Translations under genes and position numbers: made by a program
The notes under the pieces: generated by a model
Databases searched by the model: none
The model's input: the letters and a program-made list of their open reading frames with translations, nothing else
Told to the model about the DNA's origin: nothing
From: Eleusine coracana subsp. coracana
Lineage: Eukaryota; Streptophyta; Magnoliopsida; Poales; Poaceae
Length of the DNA stretch: 64,000 nucleotides
NCBI GenBank assembly: GCA_032690845.1
Contig: CM064424.1
Coordinates: 31,482,228-31,546,227 of the forward strand
Direction of reading: 5' to 3'
In this document: positions 21,960 through 33,566 of the stretch, piece by piece
Position numbering within the stretch: position 1 is the stretch's first letter
Layout of the letters: the number at the start of each line of letters is the position of its first letter

Positions 21960-21964
21960 CTTAG
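21960..21964. other. Target-site duplication of element C, left copy
   Basis: CTTAG here matches CTTAG at 37412-37416 exactly, directly outside the two C LTRs. Confidence 0.9.
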
Positions 21965-24900
21965 TGTGGCGCCCCTTCCTAGAGGATTGAGGTCCTGACG
22001 GTGCTGATAGTGCAGACACTTGTTAATACAACATTGGATCGAATTTAAGTTGAATATTACATCATTAAGTCATCAGAGTGCAGCGGAATATTACAAGTTC
22101 ATAATGTTTTTGAAAACACAGCGGAAGCGAATAACGATAAGGAGCTACGAGATGGATGATATAGCATAGTAATGGTTCCTACCCAAAGAACCATCACTCT
22201 AGAAACACACATCAATACTAAGGCGGCGAGTCGGACTCCCAGTGGGCAGTCCAACCCTCAGGGACTTGCATGTCCCAGGGCAGCACATTGAAAACAACAA
22301 TGGCACAAAGCCTGAGTACTAATTACTCAGCAAGACTTACCCGTCGGATATCTAGGCATGCAATGGCTCTAATAGGTGGCTTCTTTGAAAAGACTCGCAC
22401 TAAGCAACCTATTAGTTATATCAAGTTTTATTCATCAAGTTAATTGGGTAGAGCAGAATGTAACTTTGGTTGCAACAATAAGATAACAAAGAATTACATA
22501 AGGTAAGTACAACATAAGAGCCATAAGAGTAACATCAACAATAAGCATCATATCAATTCCCAAGTACCATGTGCAACTACGTGACGACTCAGTGACCAAG
22601 TGGTACTCATTACTGCGAGGGACAGCAATTGCAATTGATTTACACTAGCTGGGGTAACCCGACATACACGACACATACACACCAATTAAGGTCGTAGATG
22701 GCAACCTTTCGCAAGGACGAAAAACAACTCGGTGCGGGTCCAGTCTCAGCGAGTGGGCATGCCGTCCTGCCAACAGTACTTCGCGGTATGAACCACCCAC
22801 TCCAGCAGCAGAAGGGTCAATGACCACTGTACTAGGTACCGTCCTCATTGCCGCGTCAATGCTACATCAGTTTACTAGTGCCCATAGACTAGCATGCATT
22901 CGGTACTGTTCAATACTTGACCAAGGGGCCGACCACGGACGGGTGCCAGGTTCGACAAGGCAGGGCTACCGCAGTCAACACCCATGTATTGCTACAAACC
23001 TACACATGCATCATCACTGCCCAGTCATGACATCAAAATAAACTTCTTTTATAAGTCCCGTTCCAGTGGTCAAGTTCATTCTTAGTAATGATGTCTATCG
23101 CGCCTAGTAATTACTAAGCGTAGCGACACAGTACCGATACTACCAAGGTTCTAATGACAGTGGTATAGGTCATTGGGGTATCATGCAAGTGGGTTCTAAT
23201 CAACTCCTATGACCTAATGCAACAATAATCATAGACACTAGTAATATTAATAACTAGCAACTTTATAAAATGGCGAATGAAAACCGGGGCTTGCCTGGAT
23301 CGACACTAGTGTTAGCAACTTCAATCTCCTGTTCCTGAGACTCAGTATCCTTCTGATGATCCTCTTCGGGCTCCTGGTTGTCGTTACCTATATGATGACA
23401 AAGGTGTTAACGGTATTATCGTAACACCGTTATATGCATTGATATGATACATGCAAGCACATCATGTTTTGATGTTAATTAAATTATTATTACGTTCTCA
23501 AAGCCATATGCTTCAGGGAAGTTGGGTCATGTTTTAATGTTAATTAAAATTACTCTTATGTTCTTGAAGCCATATGCTTCAAAGAAATAATTTAAAATTT
23601 CATCATTTTATGTGTGTTATTCATTTATATAGGTTTGTTATAGTTTTTCAGAACAATCAAGCAATTAAAACAGTAATCAATTAATTCTGGACTTGAATGA
23701 TTTATCATGAACAGAGACATAGGTGAATTGCATTTTTACCAATTTACAGCCTCTAGATATTATTATTCTAATTACTAGCATTTATTGAAGTAAAATAGTG
23801 ATATGAGCAAATCAATTTAGTTAATTAAGTAAATTTCGGTTTCTGGACATGTGTGTTTTACTGGGTACAGGGGCTTCTAAGCGAGATTTTTATGCCAAGT
23901 GGCAAGGGCCAATTAATTACAGAATAATTACTAGAATGAATTTAAGAAAACACACTTATTAAATTCCAGAGCCAAAAATAATTCATATTGCGCCAAACCA
24001 AAATTTGTGGTGCCAGATAATCATATTTTTACTAAGCATGCCAAAACTCAAGATTTAACTCCATTCCTAGAATTTCTAGTGAATTAATTTGTATTTTCAC
24101 AATTTAATGAATTAACAAAAATGCATGAACAGAGGCTATGATTTATCATTTTACTAAAATAGAGCTCTTCAAGATGAACCTAACAAATTTTGTTTGAGCT
24201 ACAATGGATTTGAAATCAATTTACTATGAGTTTTGGAAGCTTTTAGCATGTTTTGGCTTTTTCCTGGGTTAAAGAATTGCCACGCATGCGCCACATCGAT
24301 GCCACGTCAGGCCACGTAGGTGCCGCGTCGGCTGCCAGTAGACTACGACAGGCGGGGGATCTTCGGCGGCGTAGGGTGAGTGGTACAGAGCACGAATTCG
24401 GACTCCGCCTTCACCTAGAGCTCCGTGGAGGCAACACGAAGACCGGCATCATGATACGCGACAATGAGAGGAGCCGGAGGGTAGTTCTCGTCGTGGAGGC
24501 GGCAAGGTAGATCAAAGCAGAGAGCTGGCAATCGGAAATGCTCCAATTGCTTGCACTTCAGCCATCAAAACAAAACAAATAAGCATTCAAATTGTGCGGA
24601 TAGAAGTTTGGAACAACCCGTGAGAGAAGATTAGGCCTGGAGCTCACCAAGACAAGTGAATTTCAGAGAAAGGCATGGGTTAGTTTTTTCGGCCACCAAT
24701 GAAATTGGGTTTCGATTCTTGTAAATCAAGACGGGAATAAGCAATTAGAGGCTACTAAAGGCTTGAGGGATCACGTGCGCATGGTTTGTGGCTTCTTCTT
24801 TGCTGGGGTTTAACAGGAACCAAGGAGCTTCGAATTCCCAAGCACAGTAGCCATGGTGGGTGGAAACAAACTCAGAGAGAGAAAGAGAGAGCAGGGAGCG

Positions 24901-25701
24901 GCAGATAGCGGGGAGGGAATCGGCCAGGGGAGTGCACGGGGTCTTCTGGTCATGCAGGAGGGGAAGTGGGTGGCTGGCGGTCCGGGAGCGGCGATAACAC
25001 ACGGCATTGAAGCCTTGCTGTGCTACACGGTGGCGTGCAAGAGGTGAGGCGGGGAGGCGGCTGCCGTTGGGCGAGCCGCGCGGCAGAGGCAGAGGGGCAG
25101 TGGGGTGCAGGCGGCACTGTGCGCTCCGAGTCCCGGAGTCGAGGCGGGCAGAGGCATTGGCGTCGGCAGGGGGGAGGCGTGCATCAGGGTGAAAGTCTGC
25201 GCCAGTGAGAGGAGGAAGAAAGAAATTTTGCATTGCAGTCTAGATCTTTCAAGATCTTTGCAAAAAGGTCCCTGGTCAAAGATATTCCCAATTAAAATAG
25301 CTAGGAGGCTCCTACATTCATGAGATTTTGCACAAAGGCCCTGGAGATATTTATGGTGCTCTAGTGGGACCCAATTGGCCAGAAAAGTTATATTTATTTT
25401 ATAATTAAATCTCCAATGTGAAAGGTTTTTATGCTTTAATTAATTAATTGGGCATTTCCAAATATGGTAAAATGCTCAATAAATCCTTAAAATTCTATTT
25501 TAATATTACTAATCTGATTATGAATTTATTTGGCATATGTTATATAAGAAATTTTTATTTAGCTCAAAATTTTGGTTGCAGGGTTTTGATTTGCCTGGAT
25601 TTAATTAGAAAGGGAGTGAGTCTTATTATTTCATGCTATGTTGTTCATGATCTATGCTCTTCATTTTGGTTAAATGAAAGTGAGACACCTGGGGTGTTAC
25701 A
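21965..25701 (-). repeat. 3' LTR of element C
   Basis: In element orientation it starts TGTAACACCCCAGGTGTC and ends GGGGCGCCACA. It differs from the 5' LTR by several indels: it lacks about 30 bp near 22288 and about 180 bp near 24345, and keeps about 75 bp near 23615-23690 that the other lost. A G+C-rich block (24250-25215) lies in its first half as transcribed. Minus-strand ORFs there (for example 24745-25233) are judged chance products of G+C richness. Confidence 0.9.
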
Positions 25702-25714
25702 GCCCTCCCTCCTT
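25702..25714 (-). other. Polypurine tract of element C
   Basis: Minus-strand AAGGAGGGAGGGC abuts the 3' LTR start, as needed for plus-strand priming. Confidence 0.8.
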
Positions 25715-25768
25715 AAAAAAATCTCGTCTCGAGATTATGAACAAGGCAAACTAAAGGGAAGTACGAGG

Positions 25769-27292
25769 TCAAAACATACCTATGTATGATGACCAAAAGT
25801 TCGGGTAGTGGGTACTCAGGTCTTCATATTCCCACGTAGACTCGTCCTCTGAGTGGTTACTCCATTGCACCTTGTAGAATTTGAGGGTTCTATTGTGGGT
25901 TGTGCGCTCTTTCTCATCGAGGATCTTCATGGGTTGTTCGGAGTATGTGAGATCGGGTTGGAGTTGGTCATATTCTTCCAAAATCTTGTCGATGGGTGGC
26001 ATGACACATCGCTTAAGCTGAGAGACATGGAAGGTGTGATGAACTCCGGATAGATTAGCGGGTAACTCCAGCTTATAGGCCATGTTTCCACATCGCTCCA
26101 AAATTTGGAATGGTCCAATATAACGGGGAGCTAACTTTCCTTTGACTCCAAACCGTTGGATACCCTTCGTAGGCAACGCCCTGAGATAGACGTAATCACC
26201 CTTGTTGAAGTACAGTGACCTACGTCGTCTGTTTGCATACTTCTCTTGTCGGCATTTAGCGGCTTTAAGATTGGCTTGAATGATACAAACCTTTTCTTCA
26301 GCATCCTTGACATGGTCGGGACCAAAGGTTACCCTTTCTCTAGATTCAGACCAATTTAGCGGTGTTCTACAACTGCGACCATAAAGTGCCTCAAATGGCG
26401 ACCATTTTAAACTCTCCTGGTAACTATTGTTGTATGAGAATTACACATAAGGCAAATACTCATCCCAATTACCACCATGTGTTAAAACACATGCTCTAAG
26501 CATATCTTCCAAAATCTGGTTGACACGCTCTATTTGTCCGTCAGTGGTGGCATGGTAAGCGGAACTCTGAATCAGCTTGGTACCCGGCGATGCATGTAGT
26601 TGTTCCCAAAAATGAGTGACAAACTACAAGCCACGATCTGTAACAATGGTCTTGGGTACTGCATGAAGACATAGAATTCTTGCTATGTATAGTTCTGCAT
26701 ATTGTTTTATCTTGTAGGTGTTATTGATCGGTGGGAATTGGGCAGATTTCATGAGTCGGTCCACAACGACCAAAATCGAATCATGCTTCCGAGAGGTGAG
26801 AGGGAGACCAACAATAAAATCCATGCTGATGTCTTCCCATTTCCACGCTGGAATACTCAATGGTTGAAGTAATCCAGCTTGTTTCAAATGATCAGCCTTA
26901 ACTCTCTGACAGGTATCGCATCCTGCGACATACCAAGAAATTTCCCGCTTCATCCATGTCAACCAGAAATTCTTCTTCATGTCTTGGTACACTTTATTAC
27001 TACCCGGATGGATGGAGTACTTGTAGTGATGCGCTTCATCCAAGATTTTCTGTCAAAGTTCAATGTCTTTTGGTACTACTAAATGGTTATCGAACCATAG
27101 AGTGCCGTCCGAGTCTTGGGTAAAGCATTTTGCTTTACCATCTTCAATATTTTGACGGATATGATTCATACCAACATCATTTTTCTGTGCAGCAATGATT
27201 TCTTCACATATAGAAGATTGCACACTTAGGTTGCTAATCACTACAGCAAGTAAAACGTGAAGGCTGGGGTTCTGAATAAGTTTCGTGGTCAT
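25769..27292 (-). pseudogene. Integrase with C-terminal chromodomain, element C
   Basis: One frame carries the whole integrase, with stops near 27050, 26622 and 26445. The HHCC zinc finger uses HHYKYSIH and CDTCQ near 26905-27030. The catalytic triad is visible as MDFIVGLP (near 26820), TDRG (near 26630) and ERVNQILED (near 26520). The linker GDYVYL, PTKGIQRFG and HVSQLKRC leads to a chromodomain (FYKVQWSNHSEDESTWEYED, about 25815-25875) that ends at a stop at 25769. Chromodomains of this type target insertion to heterochromatin by binding methylated histone H3 in known chromoviruses. A TAG just after TDRGL is shared with element E. Confidence 0.88.
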
Positions 27293-27640
27293 TTCTATCC
27301 TGAAGTTCTAGCTCCAAGTTGTTGTAGTGGACCTTTCTGCTTAATGCATCGGCGACTACATTAGCCTTGCCTGGATGATAATGAATCTCCAGGCTATAAT
27401 CCTTAATCAGTTCTAGCCACCGACACTGTCTCATGTTCAGATCAGTCTGGGTGAAGATATTTTTCAAGCTCTTATGGTCTGTGTAGATGTGCACTAAGTT
27501 ACCGAGCAAATAATGCCTCCATACTTTCAATGCAAGTACAACTGCAGCTAGCTCCAAATCATGAGTTGGATAGTGCTCTTCATGCTTCCTTAGCTGTCGA
27601 GATGCATAGGCTATGACACGACCTTATTACATGAGTACAC
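27234..27640 (-). pseudogene. RNase H domain, element C
   Basis: The segment MELAAVVLALKVWRHYL through IYTDHKSL and YHPGKANVVADALSRK is a gypsy RNase H, with the catalytic positions E in LELAAVV and D in TDHKSL and ADALSR visible. Two consecutive stops near 27630 separate it from RT, and a frameshift separates it from the integrase zinc finger near 27285. Confidence 0.85.
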
Positions 27641-28674
27641 ATCCAAGTCTTGTCCCAGACGCATCACAACATACGTCGAATGGCTTGGTGATGTCGGGTT
27701 GAGCCAGTACTGGGGCAGTTGTCAATAATTTCTTAAATGCTTGAAATGCTTCTTCGCAATTGTTGTTCCAATCAAACTTTTTCTCCTTTTTCAGCAACTC
27801 TGTGATGGGTTTGGTCAGCCGGGAAAAATTTGGTATGAACCTATGATAATATCCGGCTAGCCCGAGGAAACTGCGTACTTGGTGAACTGTCTTTGGTGGC
27901 TTCCAATTTAGCAAATCTTGAACCTTGCTAGGGTCTACCGAGATTCCTTCTGTAGAGACTATGTGACCAAGGAATGGCACACGGTCCAACCAAAATTCAC
28001 ACTTGCTGAATTTTGCATATAACTTGTGATCTCGTAGACGTTGAAGAACAATGCGAAGATGTTCAACATGCTCTTCCTTGGATTTGATGATAACCTGAAC
28101 GGAGGTCAATTTTTGAAAATACCTTAGCACCAACTAATTGATCAAAAAGGATATCAATTCGTGGTAATGGGTATTTATTCTTGATGGTAACTTCGTTGAG
28201 AGGTCGATAATCAACAACGAGACACAGAGATTTGTCCTTTTTCTTCACAAAAATAGCAGGGCAGCCCCAAGGCGAAGTGCTTGGGCGAATGAATCCCTTT
28301 TCTAATAACTCATTCAATTGTTTTTTCAATTCAGCCAACTCATTCGGGGCCATCTTATAGGCTCGGCGAGATATTGAAGAAGTTCCTGGCTGTAGCTCTA
28401 TCTTAAATACCACTTCACGGTCAGGTGGTAGGCCAGAGATATCCTCGGGAAATATGTCCGAATACTCACAAACAACGGGGATCTGCTCGAGCGATTGTCC
28501 TTCCAAGTGATGGATAATAAAGGCTTTCGATGAATTGATGTTTAGAGAAAATGTGTGTTTTCCATGCAAAGGGGAGTCGATGTGAATGATACGGGACTCG
28601 ATGTCTAGCATGGCTCTATGGGTTTTCATCCAGAACATACCCAAAATCAAATCAATTCCTTGGTGGCTAAGCAT
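27627..28674 (-). pseudogene. Reverse transcriptase lacking its active site, element C
   Basis: The N-terminal half (28063-28674) includes the end of the protease linker (GIDLILGMFWMKTH), ISGLPPDREV, KKQLNELLEKGFIRPS, VVDYRPLNEVTIKNKYPLPRID and FSKIDLRSGYHQI. There the sequence jumps to KSKEEHVEHLRIVLQRLRDHKLYAKF. Compared with element E, about 190 bp are missing, equivalent to 52616-52804. That part holds the strand with VFIDDILIYS, so the catalytic Asp pair is absent. The C-terminal half (27627-28133) is open and includes FLGLAGYYHRFIPNFS. The product could not have polymerase activity. Confidence 0.88.
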
Positions 28675-30086
28675 GATAAAATCCGTGGGGTAGATTTTCT
28701 TGTTTATTTCTAGAGGAGCTTTGCATACTATTTGATTGACACTAATTTGCCCAGCGGGGGAACGAATTGTTTAGCATCTTTCTATAGTCTGGGGTTGAAG
28801 ATTAAGTGTTTGCACACATGATCAGCTAATGAAATTATGCGTAGCACCAGAATCAAAAAGTGCAAGGACAGGTTGGCGATAGAGCGAGAGCGTACCGGTC
28901 AGCATGGGTTCGCCCTAGGGGATATCTTCCACATTGGTGAAGTTCACTTGGGCACCACGTGACGGTGCATTCACATTCCTGTTCTGGTTCTGATGCTGGT
29001 TGTTGTTGCTGTTGTTGTTGCATCTTGGTGCAGTGTAGTTCTTTGCAAAGTGGTCGGTACGACCACAATTGTAGCAAGGGTAGTTGCCTCCACGATCAGC
29101 AGGCAGTGGGCACGAGCACTCAGGTTCCCTTGTTGCTGATACGGTGCACGGTACTGATTGTTCTGCTGTTGGTACGGTGCACGAGGTGGGAAGTTCTGCT
29201 GCTGTGATGGTCTCGAGTAGTTCGGGTCAAACCGTCACTAAAGCTGTTGCTGCGATGCTGCGCGGAAACGTTGTCCGGTGGGTGAAGTATATATCAGGCG
29301 ATGCTTCGCCTGTGGGTTAGCAGAGGCAGTAACAGGGGCCTTTCTCTTGCGGTCTTCTTCTTCAACTTGGCGCATAGCACCTTCCTGGACAATAGCAGCA
29401 TTGACCAGATCGTTGTATGTGCCAGTCATCTGCCAAGTCAGACGTTCCTTAAGCGTGGCATTCATCCCACGCAGGAATGCATATCTCTTCTTTAACTCAG
29501 TATTAACATACTCAGTGGCATACTGAGCAAGGTGATTGAAAGCTTCAGAATATTGGAGGACATTCCTCCCTCCTTGTTTTAGATCCATGAATTCCTAAAA
29601 CTTTCTCTGCATGAGGCCAGCGGGGATGAAATGAGCACGGAAAGCAGCCTTGAACTCATTCCATTCAGTGCGGCGTCCAGCGGGCAGAGAAGCTTCATAG
29701 TTGGCCCACCAGGCACTAGCAGAGCCCTAGAGTTGTTGGGCGGCGAACAGCACTTTCTGGCACTTGGTGCATTCCAACAGACCGAACTTAGACTCGGTCT
29801 GTCACAGCTTGTGGTCGGCGTCTAGTGGCTCTCTGGCACGCTCGAAGGTTGGTGGGTGGGTACCCAGAAAATCTGAGTAAGTGCTCTGACGAGGCTAGTT
29901 GTTATGGTGGTTGTGGTTGCCTCCACGTCCAGCCAGGTGGGACGTGATGTCGACCAGCCGACGCAACAACTCAGAGTCATTCTGCTACCTGTTGAGTGCA
30001 GCGGCCAGGACTTCAGCTAATGAAGGCTCAGTATTTGCTCCTTGCTGAGAGCTCTCAGGATCTTCCTGATTCCAAGTACGCACCAT
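28675..30086 (-). pseudogene. gag and protease, element C
   Basis: Gag starts at ATG 30084-30086 (MVRTWNQEDPESSQQGAN). It carries retrotrans_gag motifs SAWWANYEASLPAGR, EWNEFKAAF and EFMDLKQGGRNVLQYSEAFNHLAQYA, and is broken by about five stops. A zinc-knuckle region near 29045-29080 begins CYNCG and is imperfect (the final Cys reads Tyr). The protease LALFDSGATHNFIS near 28830-28870 keeps the catalytic D-S-G, unlike element E. It continues into KIYPTDFIML near 28680. Gag and pol appear to be in one continuous frame, which is usual for chromoviruses. Confidence 0.82.
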
Positions 30087-30374
30087 GCTGCAATTTTTAT
30101 GGTTGCACATTAGTTATTTCTCAAAATATTCCATAAAACCACATGCGCAAGAATATAAATTTGCAAGAGGCACGGTAAAATCTCAGAAATGACAACCATC
30201 TCCATTGATTCAATTCAGTCTACATGGTTGTTAAAGGACATCATCACACGGTTCCTTACATATATGTGTCGACGCCTAGCTACGATATTACGGACACATT
30301 ATGCAAGATTCAAGCTCCTACACCGAACTAGGGATACATATGCTACATGACCGTACATAGGGGTAGAGAATTAT

Positions 30375-31247
30375 CTACTCTTGGGCTAAATCTTCCGGCT
30401 CTTCTAGTTCTTCCGGTTCCATAGGCTCTTCTGGTTCCACCAGATCCATCATTGCCACATCATTATTACCAATAGGTGCCATCTCTACATTGTCTTGTTC
30501 TCCATACTCTATGAAGATCTCATTCCAATTCCCTTCAATAGGTAGATGGGCAACCTTGCATGTGTTTAAGTCATCTTGAGCCTCAATCATGTCATGCTCA
30601 ATATCTGCTGCATCCTGCAAGGCTTGGTCATGTTCTTCCATAATCACATCCATCTCTTCATTCTTGGCTTGGATTTGTTGGTTCAGTTCTGCAATTTCTT
30701 CATCCTTAGCTTATTTTTCAACCTCAGAAAGTCAAAGTGCAGAATGGAACACATCCAAACGCCGGCACATGTTTGTGCATAAAGCAAAAGTGGACAAACC
30801 ATAATACTCTATTATGGGCAGCATAGGATCATGGTGGCGATGGTTTGGGTCAAAGATGAAATCCACACGCCTCATCTACTCGAAGTTCATCACATCATTA
30901 ATGGGTAGCAAGGCTACGGGTGTTCCAGCAACATCATGCTTGTGGTCTTCACAGAATCGAGTAAGTGCCTTGAATGCAGCTACATTCTAGGTGGAAGGCA
31001 GATCTGTCCCGATGACGCTAAGGGTCCAATATTCCTATGCGGGGATGACTGAGTAATTGGCAGGAACCGCCACATGGATGACACATGAGGGGACTCCATG
31101 CTCCTGGAATTCCTTGCCAACATAGGTGGGGGGAATGGAATACCCGAATCTCTAGAGAACTCTCCAAAATAGGTGAATCATCCCAGTGAACTCCAGACCA
31201 TCAACAATTTCCCAACCCTGTGGTGGTTGTTCTTTGTTTTCAGCCAT
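30375..31247 (-). pseudogene. ORF-A: extra gene before gag, element C
   Basis: This is an 873-bp frame from ATG 31245-31247 (MAENKEQPPQGWEI) to a TAG at 30375. The frame has several stops (near 31155, 31042, 30988, 30882, 30733 and 30711), but its length equals ORF-A of element E exactly. The N-terminal domain of about 185 residues contains PPTYVGKEFQEHGVPSC, HVAVPAN and GTPVALLPIND. A predicted coiled coil (EEIAELNQQIQAKNEEMD and onward, about residues 190-235) follows. An acidic Glu/Pro-rich tail (PEEPMEPEELEEPEDL) closes it. No known domain is recognised. It resembles ORF-B upstream, so the two look like duplicates. Function unknown. Confidence 0.7.
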
Positions 31248-31502
31248 CAACAAAGAAAGTACTTTGATTGAGTCAATGAGTACGATTAAACTTTGTTGCA
31301 ACAACAATAGCTACTAAGGGTACAACCAATGCATAATGTAAGTCATCATAGTTTCAGTACATGACTCGGAATATGTGGCCATCGAGTTACAAAAGCATCT
31401 CACGCATCAACCCCAAAATACAACAACCTCGCGTGGTTCAACAAAAGTTACCTACCCAACAGATCCTGACTACCGAGACTAATCTAGTCTACCACTATCC
31501 TC

Positions 31503-32420
31503 CTAGGTCCTGCCTCGAGTGGGTGCCACGTAGTCTATGTCAGACTCCTCGTCCATATCTTCCTGCGGGTCCTCCTCCTCCAGTGCTGTCGGTGGTGCAA
31601 GGGCCACCTCAAGCTGCTGCTGCAGGTCGTGGTTCTCCTGAGCCAGGGTCTCTAAATCCTCTCCCATAAGCTCCATCTCGTGCTGTGCAGCCGTCAACTG
31701 ATGCTGCAGGTGCTCGTTGTGGTTGACGCGCTGGTGCATAATCACGCCACATCTGTCAACCTCCTATGTGAGGGTGTCACGTTGTCTAGTCACCTCAGTA
31801 AGGCGAGTCTCACTTGCCTCAAGAGCAGCGGTCAGTCGGTGAATCTCTCTCTGCTGTGCATCAACCTGTGTCTGCAGGTCATTCCTCTGAACCCAGACCT
31901 GCTCGGCCTCAGCCAGTATGATCCTGCTGTAGCTGCAAGCCTCCTCATCCAAGTTGAGGAGGTACTCGGAGTAGTAGGACACACGGTGGTACCCCGCGTG
32001 GTACGCCGGGTAGTCGTCGCGGCCAATGCGCCTCACGCGCCTCTGCCAGACCGGGTTGGCCTGGTGCCAGATGGGGATCATCTTAAACGGGGTCCCAGAG
32101 AGCGCTGCCGTGTGGCGCCCGCAGAAGTGGGTGAAGGCCCTGTGGGCGACTCTCTCCAAGCCCTCACGAAGGCTCCCACAAGTCGTCGTGCTCTCCATAC
32201 CCGCCATGTCGAGGTTGCGCGGGTGTGTGGGCACGCTGATGTGCACCTCAGCAAGAGTCATGCCGTGACGATGGACCTCGCGGCCCTTGTAGGAGGGTGG
32301 CTCATCGTAGCCCAACAAGCATAGAAGATCCCACAAAAGTGTAGGAAAGCCATGGTGGTGGAGGCCGGTGGTGTAGCGCCACCCGTCGTGTGAAAGCTCC
32401 TCAAAACCGTGGTCACCCAT
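31503..32420 (-). pseudogene. ORF-B: extra gene before gag, upstream of ORF-A, element C
   Basis: The frame is 918 bp from ATG 32418-32420 (MGDHGFEELSHDGW) to a stop at 31503, with a single internal TAG near 31761-31763. I chose this ATG because it is shared with element E and similarity starts there; the frame stays open further upstream to 32471. The N-terminal domain has PPSYKGREVHRHG, VHISVPTHP, HFCGRHTAALSGTPF and YHAGYHRVSYYSEYLL. The C-terminal half is a long coiled coil rich in Gln, Glu and Leu (NDLQTQVDAQQREIHRL and on), ending EEEDPQEDMDEESDID. No known domain is recognised. A RIRE3/RIRE8-like orf0 is the nearest precedent I recall. The internal TAG occurs at the same codon in element E. 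Confidence 0.72.
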
Positions 32421-33551
32421 CTGGAACATAAACCCAATGGTGAGTACAGTGTTCCACGAGTAACAATGCATTTCATATAAGTGCTATGAAATATAGAAAT
32501 AAAGTTTTAGTGCATATTTTCTAGCCTCAAGGGGCAATAATACGGGAATGGGTTTTAAAATGGATTCTGTCTTGACTATACCACAGTCAGAAAAGTGGAT
32601 ATTTTGAATCAGAAAAAAAGGTCTCAGAAATTTGGGCTTGGATCCATGTTATAGTACACTTTCATAGCTTTCCAGATTGTACTTACACTCTCAAAAATTC
32701 CAAGTAAATCTGGAGTTATTAATTTTGCAATTTCAGGTTGGCAGATTCTGTTTCAGATTGACAGAGGCTTAATATTTTAGCTCTACTGGACAGAGGAAAA
32801 CTGGTAAAAGGGTGAAACCTATTGGAGATGAAAATAGACTTCTAGGGCTTTCCAGATTGGGTTCAAACACCTAAAAATCCGAAGTATAACTTTAGTTATG
32901 AATTTTTGAAGTTGATAGCTAAATTCAGGACAGATTCTTATTATCTTGGCAATTTGGTCTTGTATTTCAAATTTTTATGTTGAACAAGTCTAGAGATTTA
33001 GTATCCAGAGGTTGGTGAGCAAGACGATAACATATTTTAGTTTAGTTAAAGGGGATGCATGATGTAGAAAGTGCTTTTTTATTAACCTATCATTCCTCAC
33101 AACTCAACATGTAATTTGCCGAGACTTAGCGGCACAAATATATGGTGACGACCCGCACTCAACAAGTAAGTCATTCTAAATATTATACTAATGGCATTAG
33201 CGTACCTGCAAAAAATCCATTATAGAAACAATACATCAAATTCAAAAGAAACTACAAAAAGAAGCACAGTTCTACTAGTAATGATCCATGAAAAAGGATC
33301 GCCACGTGATAAGTCACGAGCCAATAGTGTCTCGTATCTGCCTGCGAGCACAGACACCGATATCACACGTGTCGATTAAGCACGCACGTACCTTCATTTG
33401 AAGAAGCCGTAGATGCAATAATGTAAACAAACATAACCCAGGTTAGCTTGGTCACCACCCTATTATCTACTAGGGCAATACTAACGTATCCTCACTCGTA
33501 ACATCGTGGTTTTTGAAAATACGATTTATTTTTTGTATTATCATGGACCAC
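32421..33551 (-). other. 5' leader of element C with a decayed 180-bp tandem repeat
   Basis: This non-coding stretch lies between PBS and ORF-B. Two similar segments, each with CTTTCCAGATTG, AAAAATYCNAAGTA and AGATTCT, start near 32661 and 32841, a spacing of 180 bp. Element E shows the same pair with a spacing near 179 bp. Minus-strand TTTATGTTCCAG directly before the ORF-B ATG resembles a splice acceptor. Confidence 0.6.
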
Positions 33552-33564
33552 GGCTCTGATACCA
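33552..33564 (-). other. Primer-binding site of element C (initiator tRNA-Met type)
   Basis: Minus-strand TGGTATCAGAGCC lies two bases inside the 5' LTR. It is the standard plant iMet-complementary PBS. Confidence 0.9.
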
Positions 33565-33566
33565 GC

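Noticed and set aside
24745..25233. Minus-strand ORF of 162 codons in the C LTR, with a 175-codon counterpart at 36473-37000 and partial counterparts in E
   Set aside because: Conservation between two LTRs of one element is automatic, the composition is Pro/Ser/Arg rich from high G+C, and other frames of the same block are also open. No domain is recognisable.
31680..32324. 214-codon plus-strand ORF opposite ORF-B
   Set aside because: Antisense shadow of ORF-B; open because of the biased codon use of its coiled coil. The minus-strand frame has matching length and motifs in both elements.
33552..33564. tRNA-Met-like sequence TGGTATCAGAGCC
   Set aside because: It is a retrotransposon primer-binding site complementary to the tRNA 3' end, not a tRNA gene; no cloverleaf surrounds it.
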